Below, piece after piece: positions 35,911 through 47,512 of a stretch of 64,000 bases of DNA (position 1 is its first letter; every line of letters begins with the position of its first letter). The translations under genes were made by a program, and so were the position numbers. The DNA lies in assembly GCA_023055505.1 (NCBI GenBank), contig JALIRH010000116.1, positions 806,001 to 870,000 on the forward strand, written 5' to 3'. Source of the stretch: Callipepla californica brunnescens (taxonomy: Eukaryota; Chordata; Aves; Galliformes; Odontophoridae). The notes under the pieces were generated by a model. It did not search any database. It was not told where the DNA came from and saw only the letters and a list, made by a program, of their open reading frames with translations.

Positions 35911-38900
35911 CAAACCCAATCCAAACCCCAAACCTACTCCTATTCCTAAACCTTATCTTAACCCTAAACCAAACCCAAACCCAAGGCCCTCCCCTTCTCT
36001 CAGCCTAACACTCAAACTAACCTAAACCCGAAACTAACCCTACATTTATCCTAATCTTATCCATATTCTAAGGCCTAACCCTACTCTGACCAGAAAGCTC
36101 ATGTTGTCTAAAATCTACCCCTTACCTAAAACCTAAATCGACAAAAAAACCTAACCCGAAACCTCAACCTAACTCTTCTCCTAACTAGAACACCAGCACT
36201 TCACCTTACCCTAACTGGAAACCTAGGACTAAATCCTTACCTTGTCCAGAACCCTATTCCTAACCCAAACCAGAATTCTAACCTCTACCCTAACCAAAAC
36301 CCTTCCCCTAAACCTAAACCTAATGCTACCCTCAACCAAACCCTAGCCCTAAATCCTACCCTAAAACCAACACCACGTTTAAGCTCAAACCTCAAGCCTC
36401 AAAGAAAGCATCAGATTACCGCAGATCTCACCTAACACTAACCCCAATCCAATCCCTACTACTAACCCCCAAACCCAATCCAAACACCAAAACTATTCCT
36501 ATTCCTAAACCTAACACTAAGCCAGAACCAAACCCAAGGCCTACCCCTTCTCTCAGCCTGACACTCAAACTAACCTAGACCTGAACGCAACGCTAAATCA
36601 AATACTAAAACTCACCCTTAGCCAAGGCCCTTTTAGGACCCTTCCCTGGTCCTAAAACTAAAGAGAACCCTACCCCTTCCACTAAACCTTCATCTACATC
36701 CCTAACCCTTACCCTAAACCTAAATCTACACCAAAACCTAACCCTAACCCTAACATGTCTTCTAACTGTAAAACTAACGCTTCACCTAACCCGAACTGAA
36801 ACCCCAGGACTAAACCTTACCTAACACCTAGCTATATTCCTAACCCTATCCTGAAACCTAACGTTAACCCTAACCCTAAAAACAACTTGGAACCAAACCC
36901 TAACCCTAACCTAACCCTTATCAGAACCCTAAATCTAATCCTAACCGTTACCTCAATTGAACTCCAATTCTTCCTGAAATCTAAATGGGACCTTAAAACC
37001 AACCCCAGATTGAAGCCCAACCCTAAACCTAACACAAAGCATTAGATTACCACAGCCATCACCTAACTCTAACCCCAGCCTTAACGCTAATACTATCCCA
37101 AACACTATTCCAATTCCTAAACCCAACACAAACCCAAAAACACAAAGCCTACAATTCTCACAGCCTAACACTGAAAGGAAACCTAAATCTTACCCTAACT
37201 CTAAAACTAATCCAAAGCATGACCACAATTTAAACTCGAAATCTACCTTCAAACTAAAGCTGACCCTAACACCAACCTCAAGTAAAAGCCCAACCCTAAG
37301 CCTAACACAAAGCATTAGATTACCACAACGCTCACCTAACTTCTAACCCCCACCCTAACACTAATACTAAAGCAATCAGATTCCAAATACTAACCCAATT
37401 CCTATTCTGAAACCCAAAACTATTCCAAAAACAAACCCAAGGCCTAACCTTTCTCTCACCCTAACAATCAAAGAAAACCTATTCCTAAACCTAATCCTAA
37501 ATCTAGTCCTAACCCTAACCCTCACCCTTAATCTAACCCCAACCCCCACCCAGAAGCTAACACTTAGCATTGTACAATACCTAAACGTACCCCTAATCCT
37601 TATCACTAAACCTAAAAGGAACCTGAAACATAGTGCTAAATCCGAACCCTAACCCTGAAGACTAACGCTAACAATGAACCAATTCCTATACCTTTTCCTT
37701 CCTCCAAATTGATTCCTAGCACTAACCCTAACCCTACATTAACCCTATCCTAACCCTAACCCTAACCCTAGCCCTAAACTACATTAACCCTAACCCTAAC
37801 CCTAACCCTAACCCTAGCCCTAACCTAACTCTAACCCTAAACCTAACCCTAAACCTAATGCTAACCCTTACCCTACCCTAACCCTAACCCTACCATACCC
37901 TAACCCTAACCTACCCTAACACTAACCCTAACCCTAACCCTAAACCTAAACCTAACCCTAACCCTAACCCTAACCCTAATTCCTAACCCTTACCTTAACT
38001 GTATCACAATCCCTATCATAATTCTTACCCTAACCCTAACTCTTACCTAACCCTAACCCTAACCCTAACCCTAACCCTAACCCTAACCCTAACCCTAACC
38101 CTAACTCTAACCTTAACCCTAACCCTAACCCTAACCTAACCCTAACCCTAATCCTAACCCTAACCCTAACTCTAATTCCTAACCCTTACCTTAACTGTAC
38201 CACAATCCCTATCCTAATTCTTACCCTAACCCTAACCCTTACCTAACCCTAACCCTAACCCTAACCCTAACTCTCACCTTAACCCTAACCCTAACCCTAA
38301 CCTAACCCTAACCCTAACCCTAACCCTAACCCTAACCCTAACCCTAACCTCAACCCTAACCCTAACTCTAACCTTAACCCTAAACCTAACAATAAATTTA
38401 ACCCTAACCCTAACACTAACCCTAACCCTAATTTTACCCTAACCCTAAGCATACTCTAACCCTAACCCTAACCCTAACCCTAACCCTAACCCCAACCCTA
38501 ACCTAACCCTAACCCTAACCCTAACCCTAACCCTAACCCTACCCTAACCCTAACCCTAACACTAACCCTAACCCTAACCCTAAACCTAAACCTAAACCTA
38601 ACCCTAACCCTAACCCTAATTCCTAACCCTTACCTTAACTTTATCACAATCCCTATCCTAATTCTTACCCTAACCCTAACCCTTACCTAACCCTAACCCT
38701 AACCCTAACCCTAACCCTAACTCTAACCTTAACCCTAACCCTAACCCTAACCTAACCCTAACCCTAATCCTAACCCTAACCCTAACTCTAATTCCTAACC
38801 CTTACCTTAACTGTATCACAATCCCTATCCTAATTCTTACCCTAACCCTAACCCTTACCTAACCTTAACCCTAACCCTAACCCTAACTCTCACCTTAACC

Positions 38901-41710
38901 CTAACCCTAACCCTAACCTAACCCTAACCCTAACCCTAACTCTAACCCTAAACCCTAACCCTAACCCTAACCTCAACCCTAACTCTAACTCTAACCTTAA
39001 CCCTAAACCTAACAATAAATTTAACCCTAACCCTAACACTAACCCTAACCCTAATTTTACCCTAACCCTAAGCATACCCTAACCCTAACCCTAACCCTAA
39101 CCCTAACCCTAACCCCAACCCTAACCTAACCCTAACCCTAACCCTAACCCTAACCCTACCCTAACCCTAACCCTAACCCTAACCCTAACAATAAATTTAA
39201 ACTTAACCGTAACCCTAACCCTAACCCTAACAATAAATTTAACCTTAACCCTAACCCTAACCCTGACCCTAACGCTAACCCTAACCCTAACCCTACCCTA
39301 ACCCTAACCGTAACCCTAACCCTAACCCTTACCCTTACCCTAACCCTAGCCTAACCCAAACCCTAACCCTAACCCTACCCTAACCCTAACCCTAACCCTA
39401 ACCCTACCCCTAACCCTACTTTACCCTAACCCTAATCCTAACACTAACTCTAACTTTATTCCTTACCCTAACACTAATCCAATCCCGAACCCTAACCCTA
39501 ATCCTAGCCCTAACTCTAACTTTATTCGTAACCCTACCCCTAATCCAAACAATAACCCTTACCCTAATCAAACCCTATCCCTATTCCTAACCCTTACCCT
39601 AACCGTATCACAATCCCTATCCTAACTCTTACCATAACCCAAACCCTAACCTAACCCTAACCCTAACCCTAACCCTATCCCTAACCCTTACCCTAACTCT
39701 AACCCTACCCTAACCTTAACTCTACCCTAACCGTATCCCTACCCTAACCCTAACCCTAATCCTAGCCCTTACTCTAACTTTATTCCTAACCCTACCCCTG
39801 ATCCAAACACTAACCCTAACCTTAATGTAACCCTAACCCTATTCCTAACCCTTACCCTAACTGTATCCCATTCCCTATCCTAACTCTTACCATAACCCTA
39901 ACCCTGATGCTAATGCTAACCCTAACCCTGAATCTAACCCTTACCCTAACCCTATCCCTTACCCAGAAGCTAACACTTAGCGTTGTACAATACCTAACCG
40001 TACCCTAACCCTATCCCTAAACCTAAAAGGAACCCAAACTCTAACCCTAAATCTGTCCCTGAGCCTAACTTTCAACCTTACCCTAACCTTAACCCTAACC
40101 CTGTTCCATTCTCTAAACATATCTGTAAGCATTACCTTCATCCTAACTCGAACTCTACCCTAACCCTATCCCTTTGACCCCAACACAAAACCCAGATTGA
40201 GCCTGACCCTAACCTAGGTAGCATCAAGTGTATGTAGGGTGAATTTGAGTTTTAGGGTCAAAGTTAAATTGTTAGTTTTAGGGTTAGGGTGAAGGATTGC
40301 TTTAGTTCTAGTATTAGGGTGTTTGGGGGTAGGGTTAGGGTAAGGATTTTGGAGTGGATTAGGTTTAGGGTCAGGTTTGGGGGAGTTTTGGGGTTAGGGT
40401 TAGATTTAGGATTAGGGTTAGCAAAAAAGTTGTTTTAGTTTTAGTTTAGGTTAGTGCTAGGATTAGGTTGAGTGTTCTTGTGAAGTTTAGGTTTAGGGTT
40501 AGGTTTAGGTTTAGATTGAGGTTTAGGGTAAGGAGTAGGGTTCATTTGACTTTTAGGGTCAGAGTAGAGTTAAGTCGTGTTAGGGTTAAGGTTAAGAACA
40601 GGATTCAGATTCCAATTAGGTTTTGGGTTCCTACTAGGGATAGGCCTCAAATTAGTGTTAAGGTTAGGGTTAGGGTTAGGTATAGGGAAAGGGTTAGTGT
40701 TAAGGCCAGGGCAAGTGTATGGTTTAGGGTAAAGATTGGATTTAGGGTTAGGTTTAGATGTAGGTTTGGTTTGATCGTTAGGGTGTGAGAAGGCACCGGC
40801 CTTGGATTTCATTTGGAGATTGGGTAAGGTTTAGGAATAGGAATAACATTGGTGTTTAAAAGATGATTAGTGTTAGTATTAGGGATAGGGTTACGGTTAG
40901 AGTTTAGTTAGGGTTGTTAGTTTTAGAGTGAGGGATAGGGGTATGGTTTGGTCTAGTACTTGGGTTAGGGTTTGGGATAGTCATAGCATTAGTGTTAGGG
41001 TTAGGGTTCCGTTAGGGTTGTGGTAATCTGATGCTAGGTGTCGGGATTAGGGTTGTGCTTAAATGTGGGTTTGGTTTGAGGGTCAGAGTTAGGGTTAGGG
41101 TAGAGTTAGAATTAGGGTAAGAGTTAGGATTAGGTTTAGGATTAGGATAAAGATTAGGTTAGGATTAGTGTTGGCTTTAGGGTTGTGTCTGGGAGAAGGG
41201 TTAGTGTTAGGGATAGACTTAGGGTAAGAGTAAGTGTTAGGAATAGGCATAGGTTTTGGGAAAGTTTCAGAGTTTGGACTGGATTTATGATTAGGGTTAG
41301 GGACAAAGATTTTTTGAGATTTGTGATTAGATTTAGGGAGAAAAGTAGGCTGACTTGTGGTGTTAGCAGTAGGTTTAGGTTTAGGTTTAGGTTTAGGATT
41401 CCATTTGTATTTATTGATCGAGGTTGGGTTAGTTGGAGTGTAAAGGTCAGAGTAGGGTTAGGCCTTGGGATAGGGTTAAGGTTTGGAATAGGATTAGGAT
41501 TCAAATGATGTTACGGGTTGGTGTTAGGGTTTTGGAAAGGTTAGGATCAGGGTTGAGGTCAGGGTTAGGTATAGGAAAAGGGTTAGTGTTAGGGCTAGGG
41601 CAATTGGAAGGGTTAGGCTTAGGCTTAGATATTAGGGTTAGGTTTAGGCGGAGGTTTGGTTGGAGTGTCAGGGTGAGAGAAGGGGTAGGCCTGGGGTTTG
41701 GTTTTGGGTT

Positions 41711-42600
41711 ACATCATACAAATCATCACATACATTAGCTGGGGTGGGAGGTGCAAGGAACAGCCAGCAAAGTGCTGAGTTCATTCCAATCAGAGGACCT
41801 GAAGATCGGGTAGCTACTATCAAACCGTTTGTGTTGCCAATTCCGATGATATTTATGGGGCCCTGATGTTATGGTTCAGTGGGGAGTCACTATCAAGTCA
41901 GATTTTCGGGAGGGGCCATTGAGAGGTGCGACGCCCTTAAGCTAATATGGAAAACAGATACCCCTAGATGGGTGGATCAATGGCCCCTTCCGCTAGAAAA
42001 ACTTGGCGCCCTCCAAGACTTGGTAGCGGAACAATTAGCAAAAGGACATACTGTACCTCCACTAATCCTTGGAACTCACCTGGATTTGTCATTAAGAAAC
42101 AAACTGGTCAATGGCGCTTGTTCCATGACCTCAGAAAAATGAATGATGCTCTGGAAAATATGGGAGCCCTTCAACCAGGCCTCCTGTCACCCACTATGAT
42201 TCCCCGAGACTGGCATTTGACTGGCACTGATCTTCAAGACTGCTTTTTTAATAGTCCATTACACCCTGAGGATGCCCCTCCATTTGCTTTTTCAGTTCCA
42301 AGCATCAACATGCAAGCCCCGTTGCAGAGATACCAGTGGGTTGTGCTGCCACAAGGAATGAAAAATAGCCCCACCATTTGTCAGTGGTATGTAGCTAAAG
42401 TGCTTAGCCCCATTCCAGACACAATGCCAAATGTTTGATCGTATCATTAGATGGACGACATCTTAGTGGCCGCGCAACATCACGAGATCATGGAGGAAGC
42501 AGTAGCCCTCCTTACAACTGCTGTTAATTCGGCAGGTTTCTGTATTGCGCCTGAAAAAATGCAGAAAACATCACCATGGAAATATTTAGGCTGGTGCATC
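41711..42600 (+). pseudogene. pol: ERV-C protease end and reverse transcriptase
   Basis: Protease C terminus (GPEDRVATIKPFVLPIP) leads into RT: WPLPLEKLGALQDLV, then after a frameshift near 42055-42063 NSPGFVIKKQ, WRLFHDLRKMN and LPQGM (42346-42360). TGA at 42436-42438 and TAG at 42448-42450 flank the catalytic box; the second replaces the Tyr codon of YMDD, leaving only MDD at 42451-42459. The frame then continues DILVAAQHHEIM to KYLGWCI. The enzyme would be truncated just before its active site. Confidence 0.9.
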
Positions 42601-43560
42601 AGAGCCCAGACTATCATTCCCTAGCCCTTACAAAGACAAACTGATGTGAAAAATTGACACGATGTACAAAAATGGTTGGGATCAATTAACTGGGTCTGAG
42701 CGCTCTTGGGTATCTCTAATGCAGACTTGTATCCTCTTTTGGAACTACTGAAAGGGGATTCTGATTTACACTCTCCCTGCCGTCTTGGCTCTGAAGTGGC
42801 TAGTGCCTTGCAAAAAGTTGCTGCAGCTAGCACTAACAGACAAGCTCATCGGTGTGCCCCGGAGTTACCTTTTTTTCTAATGATCCTCAACCCTGCTCGA
42901 CAACCTCATGCGCTAATTTTTCAGTGGGATTTTCAAAGGCCAGACCCACTATTCATTATTGAATGGATTTTTTTGCCAAACCAGTTGACAAAGACAATCC
43001 TGACACAGCATGAGATGTTTGCTTCCCTGAGAATCAAAGCTAGGCAGCGCTTGCTGATGTTATCAGGGGTAGACTTTTCCTCTAGTTGTTTACCTGTGAC
43101 AAATGTGTATTTACAATGGCTTGATCAGCAAGCAGATGCCTTTAGCATGGCATTGGCAAGCTATACAGGCAGCCTTACTTCCTACGCACCGTCACACAAG
43201 CTATTGAACCTCAATGTTCACTTCACATCCACACCAAAAAGAAGTGATCAGCTGCTGCAGGCCCTTACCAGATTACGGATGGGTCTGGAAGATCACACAA
43301 ATCAGTTATTTGATGGTGGGATAATCAACAGAAGCAATGGGATTCGGATATTGAAATTGTTTCTGGTTCTCCACAAATAGTGGAACCAGCTGCTGTTGTC
43401 CGAGTTTTTTGGAAATGGTCCACACCTTTCAATCCTATTACCGACTCAGCTTCTGTTGCAGGAATTGTTCAGCGAGCAGAAGCATCCATATTACGCAATA
43501 TTTCTCACTCTTCATTGTTTATTTTGTTCCAGGAACTTTTTTTTTTTTAGACTCCCGCAC
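42601..43560 (+). pseudogene. pol: ERV-C RT connection and RNase H
   Basis: After more stops near 42620-42660 and 42700, a 224-codon frame to 43380 covers RT thumb/connection. RNase H appears in another frame: TDGSG with its first catalytic Asp at 43278-43280, and TDSASVAGIV with another metal-binding Asp at 43443-43445, so a frameshift lies between about 43240 and 43275. A T-rich homopolymer at 43538-43550 and a TAG then end the domain. Confidence 0.83.
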
Positions 43561-43599
43561 TCATCCTTATTTTGTAATGCACATCCGCTCACACACATC

Positions 43600-44505
43600 T
43601 TTACCTGGTTTCACGGCAGAAGGGAATCTCAAGCTGATATGTCCGTGTTTTACCAGACCGAATAGCGCAAGCTAAACTTAGCCACTCCTTCTTTCATCAG
43701 AATGCTGGAGGTCTTAAACGACAGTCTGGGCTTACCTCCCAACAAGCATCAAACATTACAGCGGTATGTCCCGACTGCCAGAGGCATTCTTTCCCATCAA
43801 TAGCAGGGGGGGTTAACCCCAGAGATCTGCAGAGCCTCCAGCTATGGCAAATGGATGTCACACATTACCCATGGTTTGGTAAGCTGAAATATACACATTC
43901 CTCGATTGATACTTTTTCCGGAGCTTTATTTTCCTCTTGTCATACAGGAGAAAAGGCACGAGATGTTCGCAAGCGTTTGCTGCGTGCTTTTGCTACATTA
44001 GGTATCCCTTCCCAATTAAAAACAGATCATGGTCCTGCATATACCTCCGCTGCGACAAAAGCCTTCCTGGATTCTTGGGGCATTATGCACATCACCGCAA
44101 TCCCTCATTCCCCTCCAGGTCAATTGAGCGGTCACACCAATCTTTAAAGCGTCTATTAGCACAACAGAAAGGGGGAATGGGAGCTTCCCCTCCTGAGGAG
44201 CGACTACATAAAGCTCTTGATGTTTTCACTTTTTGAATTCTTCTCTGCTAGATACCAATCCCCCGATAGTCCGACATTTTAGTTCGAATATCACATTGGA
44301 AAGAAGAATCAAGGCTCCGGTGTTGATTCGCCACCCAGAAACAGGTATGATAATGGGGCCATATCCTCTTGTCACATGGGGGAGAGGTTATGCTTGTGTC
44401 TCCACAGGAAAAGGCCCCAGGTGGATTCCTGCGAAGAACGTGAAACCATACCGCGAGGAACAGACTTGGTCGACAACAGATGAAAACACAACCAAGGAAG
44501 GATGA
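43600..44505 (+). pseudogene. pol: ERV-C integrase
   Basis: The N-terminal zinc domain shows HQNAGGLKRQ and CPDC (Cys codons at 43767 and 43776). The catalytic core has WQMDVTHY (Asp 43854-43856) and LKTDHGPAYTS (Asp 44025-44027). The third acidic residue, Glu in IERSHQSLK (44126-44128), lies in a different frame, so a frameshift separates it from the first two. The C-terminal domain continues after a TGA near 44234 with PLVTWGRGYACVSTG and WIPAKNVKPY, the latter typical of class II integrase ends. Confidence 0.9.
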
Positions 44506-44515
44506 GACCAGCTAC

Positions 44516-45668
44516 TGTATGGACTTGAATTCTTGAAATTTCAGGACTCTCTACTGGTTTTATTACCCTCCCAAAAACGAATGTGTGGCTTACACTTGCT
44601 AATATTACTCATCAGGAAACACTTTGCTTAGCCACTGCAACTGCACAAAATCCCTTCTCTACCCGCTTGGTGGGCTTTCCCATAGACGAGTGGCCAATCC
44701 CTGGTCCCTCACGAGCAATCTTTACTGGCACAAATTCGGTAGATAATTGGGATGGATGGGTTCCATATCTTCCGTCTGCCAAATTAGAGCCACAAGAAAT
44801 AGATTTCTTAGGATCTATAAAAATGGACTTCTGCCTGAGATTCCATTCTACTGGAAAAAATAAAACCAAACTATGGGATGTCAGTCCCGTAGACACAGCC
44901 ATCAATAACCAAACTCTGTGGTGTAATTACACCTCACCCAGCCTTTCAAAATCAGTAAATGCTCCTTTACAGTTACCAGCTGGAGTTTTCCGTAGTTGCG
45001 CTGACCGGGCATGGCCTGCCATTCCTTCTTACATTAGAGGTGGGCCATGTAGTCTCGGGCGTTTAACCATCCTTACCCGAAATGAGACAACTGTCTTGCA
45101 ATGGAGAAAGAAATATTCTCATCACCGTTTTAGGAGAATGACCCACACCTTCAGATCAGATTGTGATGATAACATGAAGTTTTGGAACAGGGAGACCATA
45201 GGAGCCGTTTCCTTTTTCACACCGCAGGTTGCTGTTGCTAAAGCTTTGGCAACACTGAACAAACTGGGTTCTTGCTTAGCAAAACAAGGAAATGCCACTA
45301 GTTTAGCTTTAACAGGTCTTTTACTTGATGCAGACAGTGTCAGACATGCTGCGCCACAAAATTGCGCTGCTACTGATTTCCTACTTCTGGCGCAAGGCCA
45401 TGGCTGGGAGGATTTCGAAGGAATGTGCTGCATGAACCTGTCAGAACATTCCGTTTCAATTCAAGCAAGTATCAAGACCATACGGGATGGAGTGAAGAAA
45501 CTGCAGGAACAGAGGGATTGGGACTGGTTGGACAAATTATTCTCGGGATGGGGGTCTCACCGGATGGCTCCACAGTATCTTAAAAATGATGTGCTACATT
45601 GCGATGATCGTTGTAACGCTTTTGCTGTTACTTCCTTGCATTTTACAATGTGCGCAAAAAGATGATTG
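44516..45668 (+). pseudogene. env: ERV-C envelope glycoprotein, disrupted
   Basis: A frame of about 360 codons to 45665 covers surface and most of the transmembrane subunit. Its upstream end lacks a clear signal peptide; the in-frame region before 44583 stays open but the initiator is unclear. Several N-X-T/S sequons lie in the surface part. The ectodomain has a hydrophobic AVAKALATLNKLG segment and the QGHGWEDFEGMCCMNLSEHS region, where the first Cys of the CX6CC motif is Trp (TGG, 45405-45407), removing the Cys that pairs the subunits in gamma-type env. A frameshift near 45545-45560 follows: the membrane anchor (IAMIVVTLLLLLPCIL) is in a different frame from the ectodomain, so the open product is anchorless. 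Confidence 0.88.
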
Positions 45669-45696
45669 ACAATGCTACAAAGAAAATATTCATAAC

Positions 45697-45711
45697 AGAA
45701 AGGGGGAGAAG
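45697..45711 (+). other. Polypurine tract of ERV-C
   Basis: AGAAAGGGGGAGAAG immediately precedes TG, the start of the 3' LTR, as expected for the plus-strand primer site. Confidence 0.88.
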
Positions 45712-46078
45712 TGGGTGATGGCAAAAGTGGGAGTCAGACGGAACTGTTAGCTAAGCAGGAATCAGGCCATAAACCTTGGACGTAGGCTGTGTAAAGATAA
45801 GCTGATAAGCTTGAGACAACCATGTCTAAGGAGTGAAAAGAAACAGAAGACAGTAATGGATAGCAATAAGAAACTGTTTGTTTAGATGACTAGGAGTGTT
45901 TTATATTCTTGACCTGTTAACACTGAGGAGTGTAAATTCCCTCAATTAGATCCTTGCAGCTTCCCCCAGTTAGATCCTAACACACACTGCTTCTCTGTCT
46001 ATCTAAGCTTTGAGTTGTTGCTTAAGAAATGGAACATTAGCTAGCATCAAGCTGGGTTCCCGACCCTTCATTGTAACA
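45712..46078 (+). repeat. ERV-C 3' long terminal repeat
   Basis: The proposed limits are TGGGTGATGG and CATTGTAACA (TG...CA, 367 bp). The interior is A/T-richer than its surroundings and holds TTTATATTCTTG as a possible TATA region at about 45900. It ends where the 10-bp GGGTC minisatellite begins. Without the 5' LTR neither age nor target duplication can be judged. Confidence 0.8.
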
Positions 46079-46168
46079 GTCTGTGGGTCTCTCTGGGTCC
46101 CGCTATGGGTCCCAATATGGTTTGCTGTGGGTCACTGTGGGTCCTGCTATGGGTCGCTGTGGGTCTCT

Positions 46169-46275
46169 ATATGCCCCAGGAGATCCCTAAGGGGCTGCAG
46201 TTCCCCTCCACGCCACCAGGGGAGGGGGCGCTCTCACGTGATGTCTCTGTGCCTTCCTATTGCTCTCTGAGGTTT
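46169..46275 (+). promoter_or_regulatory. CTCF-like/E-box module, copy 1
   Basis: The module begins TATGCCCCAGGAGATCCC, continues through GGGGCTGCAGTTCCCC and holds CCACCAGG followed by a small insertion and GGGGGCGCTC (46213-46233), then a CACGTG E-box (46235-46240). The CTCF core is split by the insertion in this copy. Confidence 0.5.
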
Positions 46276-46481
46276 TCTATGGGTCGCTGTGGGTCCCGGC
46301 ATGGGTTGCTTTGGGTCAAGCTGTGGGTCACTGTGGGTCGCTGTGGGTCTCGCTATGGGTCACCGTGGGTTGCTGTGGTTTGCTATGAGTCTCTATGGGT
46401 TGCTGTGGGTCGCTGTGGGTCACGCTATGGGTCCCAATAGGGTTCGCTGTGGGTCGGTGTGGGTCCTGCTATGGGTCTCTA

Positions 46482-46595
46482 CGTGCCCCAGGAGATCCCT
46501 AAGGGGCTGCAGTTCCCCTTCACGCCACCAGAGGGAGCTCTCACATGATGTCGCTGTGTCTCTACGGCTTCCTATTGCTCTCTGTGTTTTCCTAT
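46482..46595 (+). promoter_or_regulatory. CTCF-like/E-box module, copy 2
   Basis: Same module; the core reads CCACCAGAGGGAGCTC (46525-46540), one key mismatch from the CTCF consensus, and the E-box has decayed to CACATG. Confidence 0.45.
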
Positions 46596-46724
46596 TGGGC
46601 GCTATGTGTCGCTATGGGTCCCAATATGCTTCGCTGTGGGTTACTGTGGGTCACTGTGGATCGCTATGGGTTGCTATGGATCGCTTTGGTTTGCTGTGGG
46701 TCCTGCTATGGGTCTCTGTGGGTC

Positions 46725-46840
46725 TCTAAGGTTCCCAATGGATCCCTAAGGGGCTGCAGTTCCCCTCCACGCCACCAGGGGGCGCTCTCACGTAATGTCG
46801 CTGGGTCTCTAGGGCTCCTTATTGCTATCAGTGGTTTCCT
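46725..46840 (+). promoter_or_regulatory. CTCF consensus module, copy 3
   Basis: The core is CCACCAGGGGGCGCTC (46772-46787), an essentially perfect match to the vertebrate CTCF core. The adjacent E-box is CACGTA. This is the best candidate binding site in the window. Confidence 0.6.
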
Positions 46841-47512
46841 ATTGGGCGCTACGGGTCGCTGTGGGTCACTATGCGTTGCTATCGATCTCTGTGGGCTGCT
46901 ACGTTTTGCTGCGGGTCTCTATGGGACGCTATGGGTCACTGTGGGTCTTGCTATGTGTATCCATGGGTCGCTATGGGTCGATGTGGATCGCTATAAGTCT
47001 CTACATGTTGCTAAGGGTTGCAATGGGTCGCTGTGGGTCATGCTGTGGGTGTCTGTGGGTCCAGCTATGGATCATTGTGGGTCGCAGTGAGTCGCTACGG
47101 GTCTCTTCGGGACGCTATGGGTCACTGTAGGTCCTGCTATGGGTCGCTGTGGGTCGCTTTGGGTCTCTATGGGTCTCAGTGGGTCTCTGTGGGTCACTGT
47201 GGGTTGCTATGGGTCGGTGTGGGTCGCTGTGTGTCGCGGTGGGTCGCTATCGGTCACTATTGGTTGTAATCGGTCTCTGTGGGTTGCTGTGAGTCGCTGT
47301 GGGCCCCCCTATAGGTTGCTGTGGGTCGGCTGGGTCGCTATGGGTTGCTGTGGATGGCTGTGTGTCGCTGTGCCTCTATGAGTCGCTATGGGTTGCAGTG
47401 CGTCGCAATGGGTCAATGTGGTCTGTTACGGGTCGCTGTGGGTTACGCTGTGGGTCCCAATATGGTTCGCTGTGGGTCAGTGTGGGTCCTGCTATGAGGC
47501 GCTGTTGGTCTC

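Larger units (their letters stand above)
21539..41710. repeat. Tandem array of ~5.3-kb composite telomere-like units
   Basis: The repeating order on the plus strand is a C-rich CCCTAA-type arm (about 3.6 kb), a sharp switch at a CCTAGG palindrome, a G-rich TTAGGG-type arm (about 1.5 kb) and a 189-bp retroviral protease fragment. Palindromes lie at 23673, 28963, 34230 and 40213; fragments start at 25171, 30461, 35722 and 41711. Spacing is 5290, 5261 and 5989 bp; the last unit is longer through an internal duplication of about 640 bp in its C arm (37920-38560 against 38560-39200). Units differ by only rare substitutions and small indels, so amplification or homogenisation is recent although each arm is highly degenerate. 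The first copy starts part-way through the C arm. Confidence 0.95.
41711..46078 (+). mobile_element. ERV-C: 5'-truncated class II endogenous retrovirus
   Basis: The element runs from the C-terminal part of protease through RT, connection, RNase H, integrase, env, polypurine tract and 3' LTR. Its 5' LTR, gag and most of protease are absent; the left border is the same G-rich telomere junction as in array copies 1-3. RT of the VLPQGMKNSP / MDD type and the RNase H TDGSG motif fit class II (beta/ERVK-like). Env has a gamma-type transmembrane subunit, as in several avian class II elements. Stops and frameshifts break every gene. Confidence 0.93.

Noticed and set aside
43396..43675. Two overlapping frames of 88-89 codons as a separate small gene
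   Set aside because: They lie across the ERV-C RNase H/integrase junction and are parts of broken pol in different frames.
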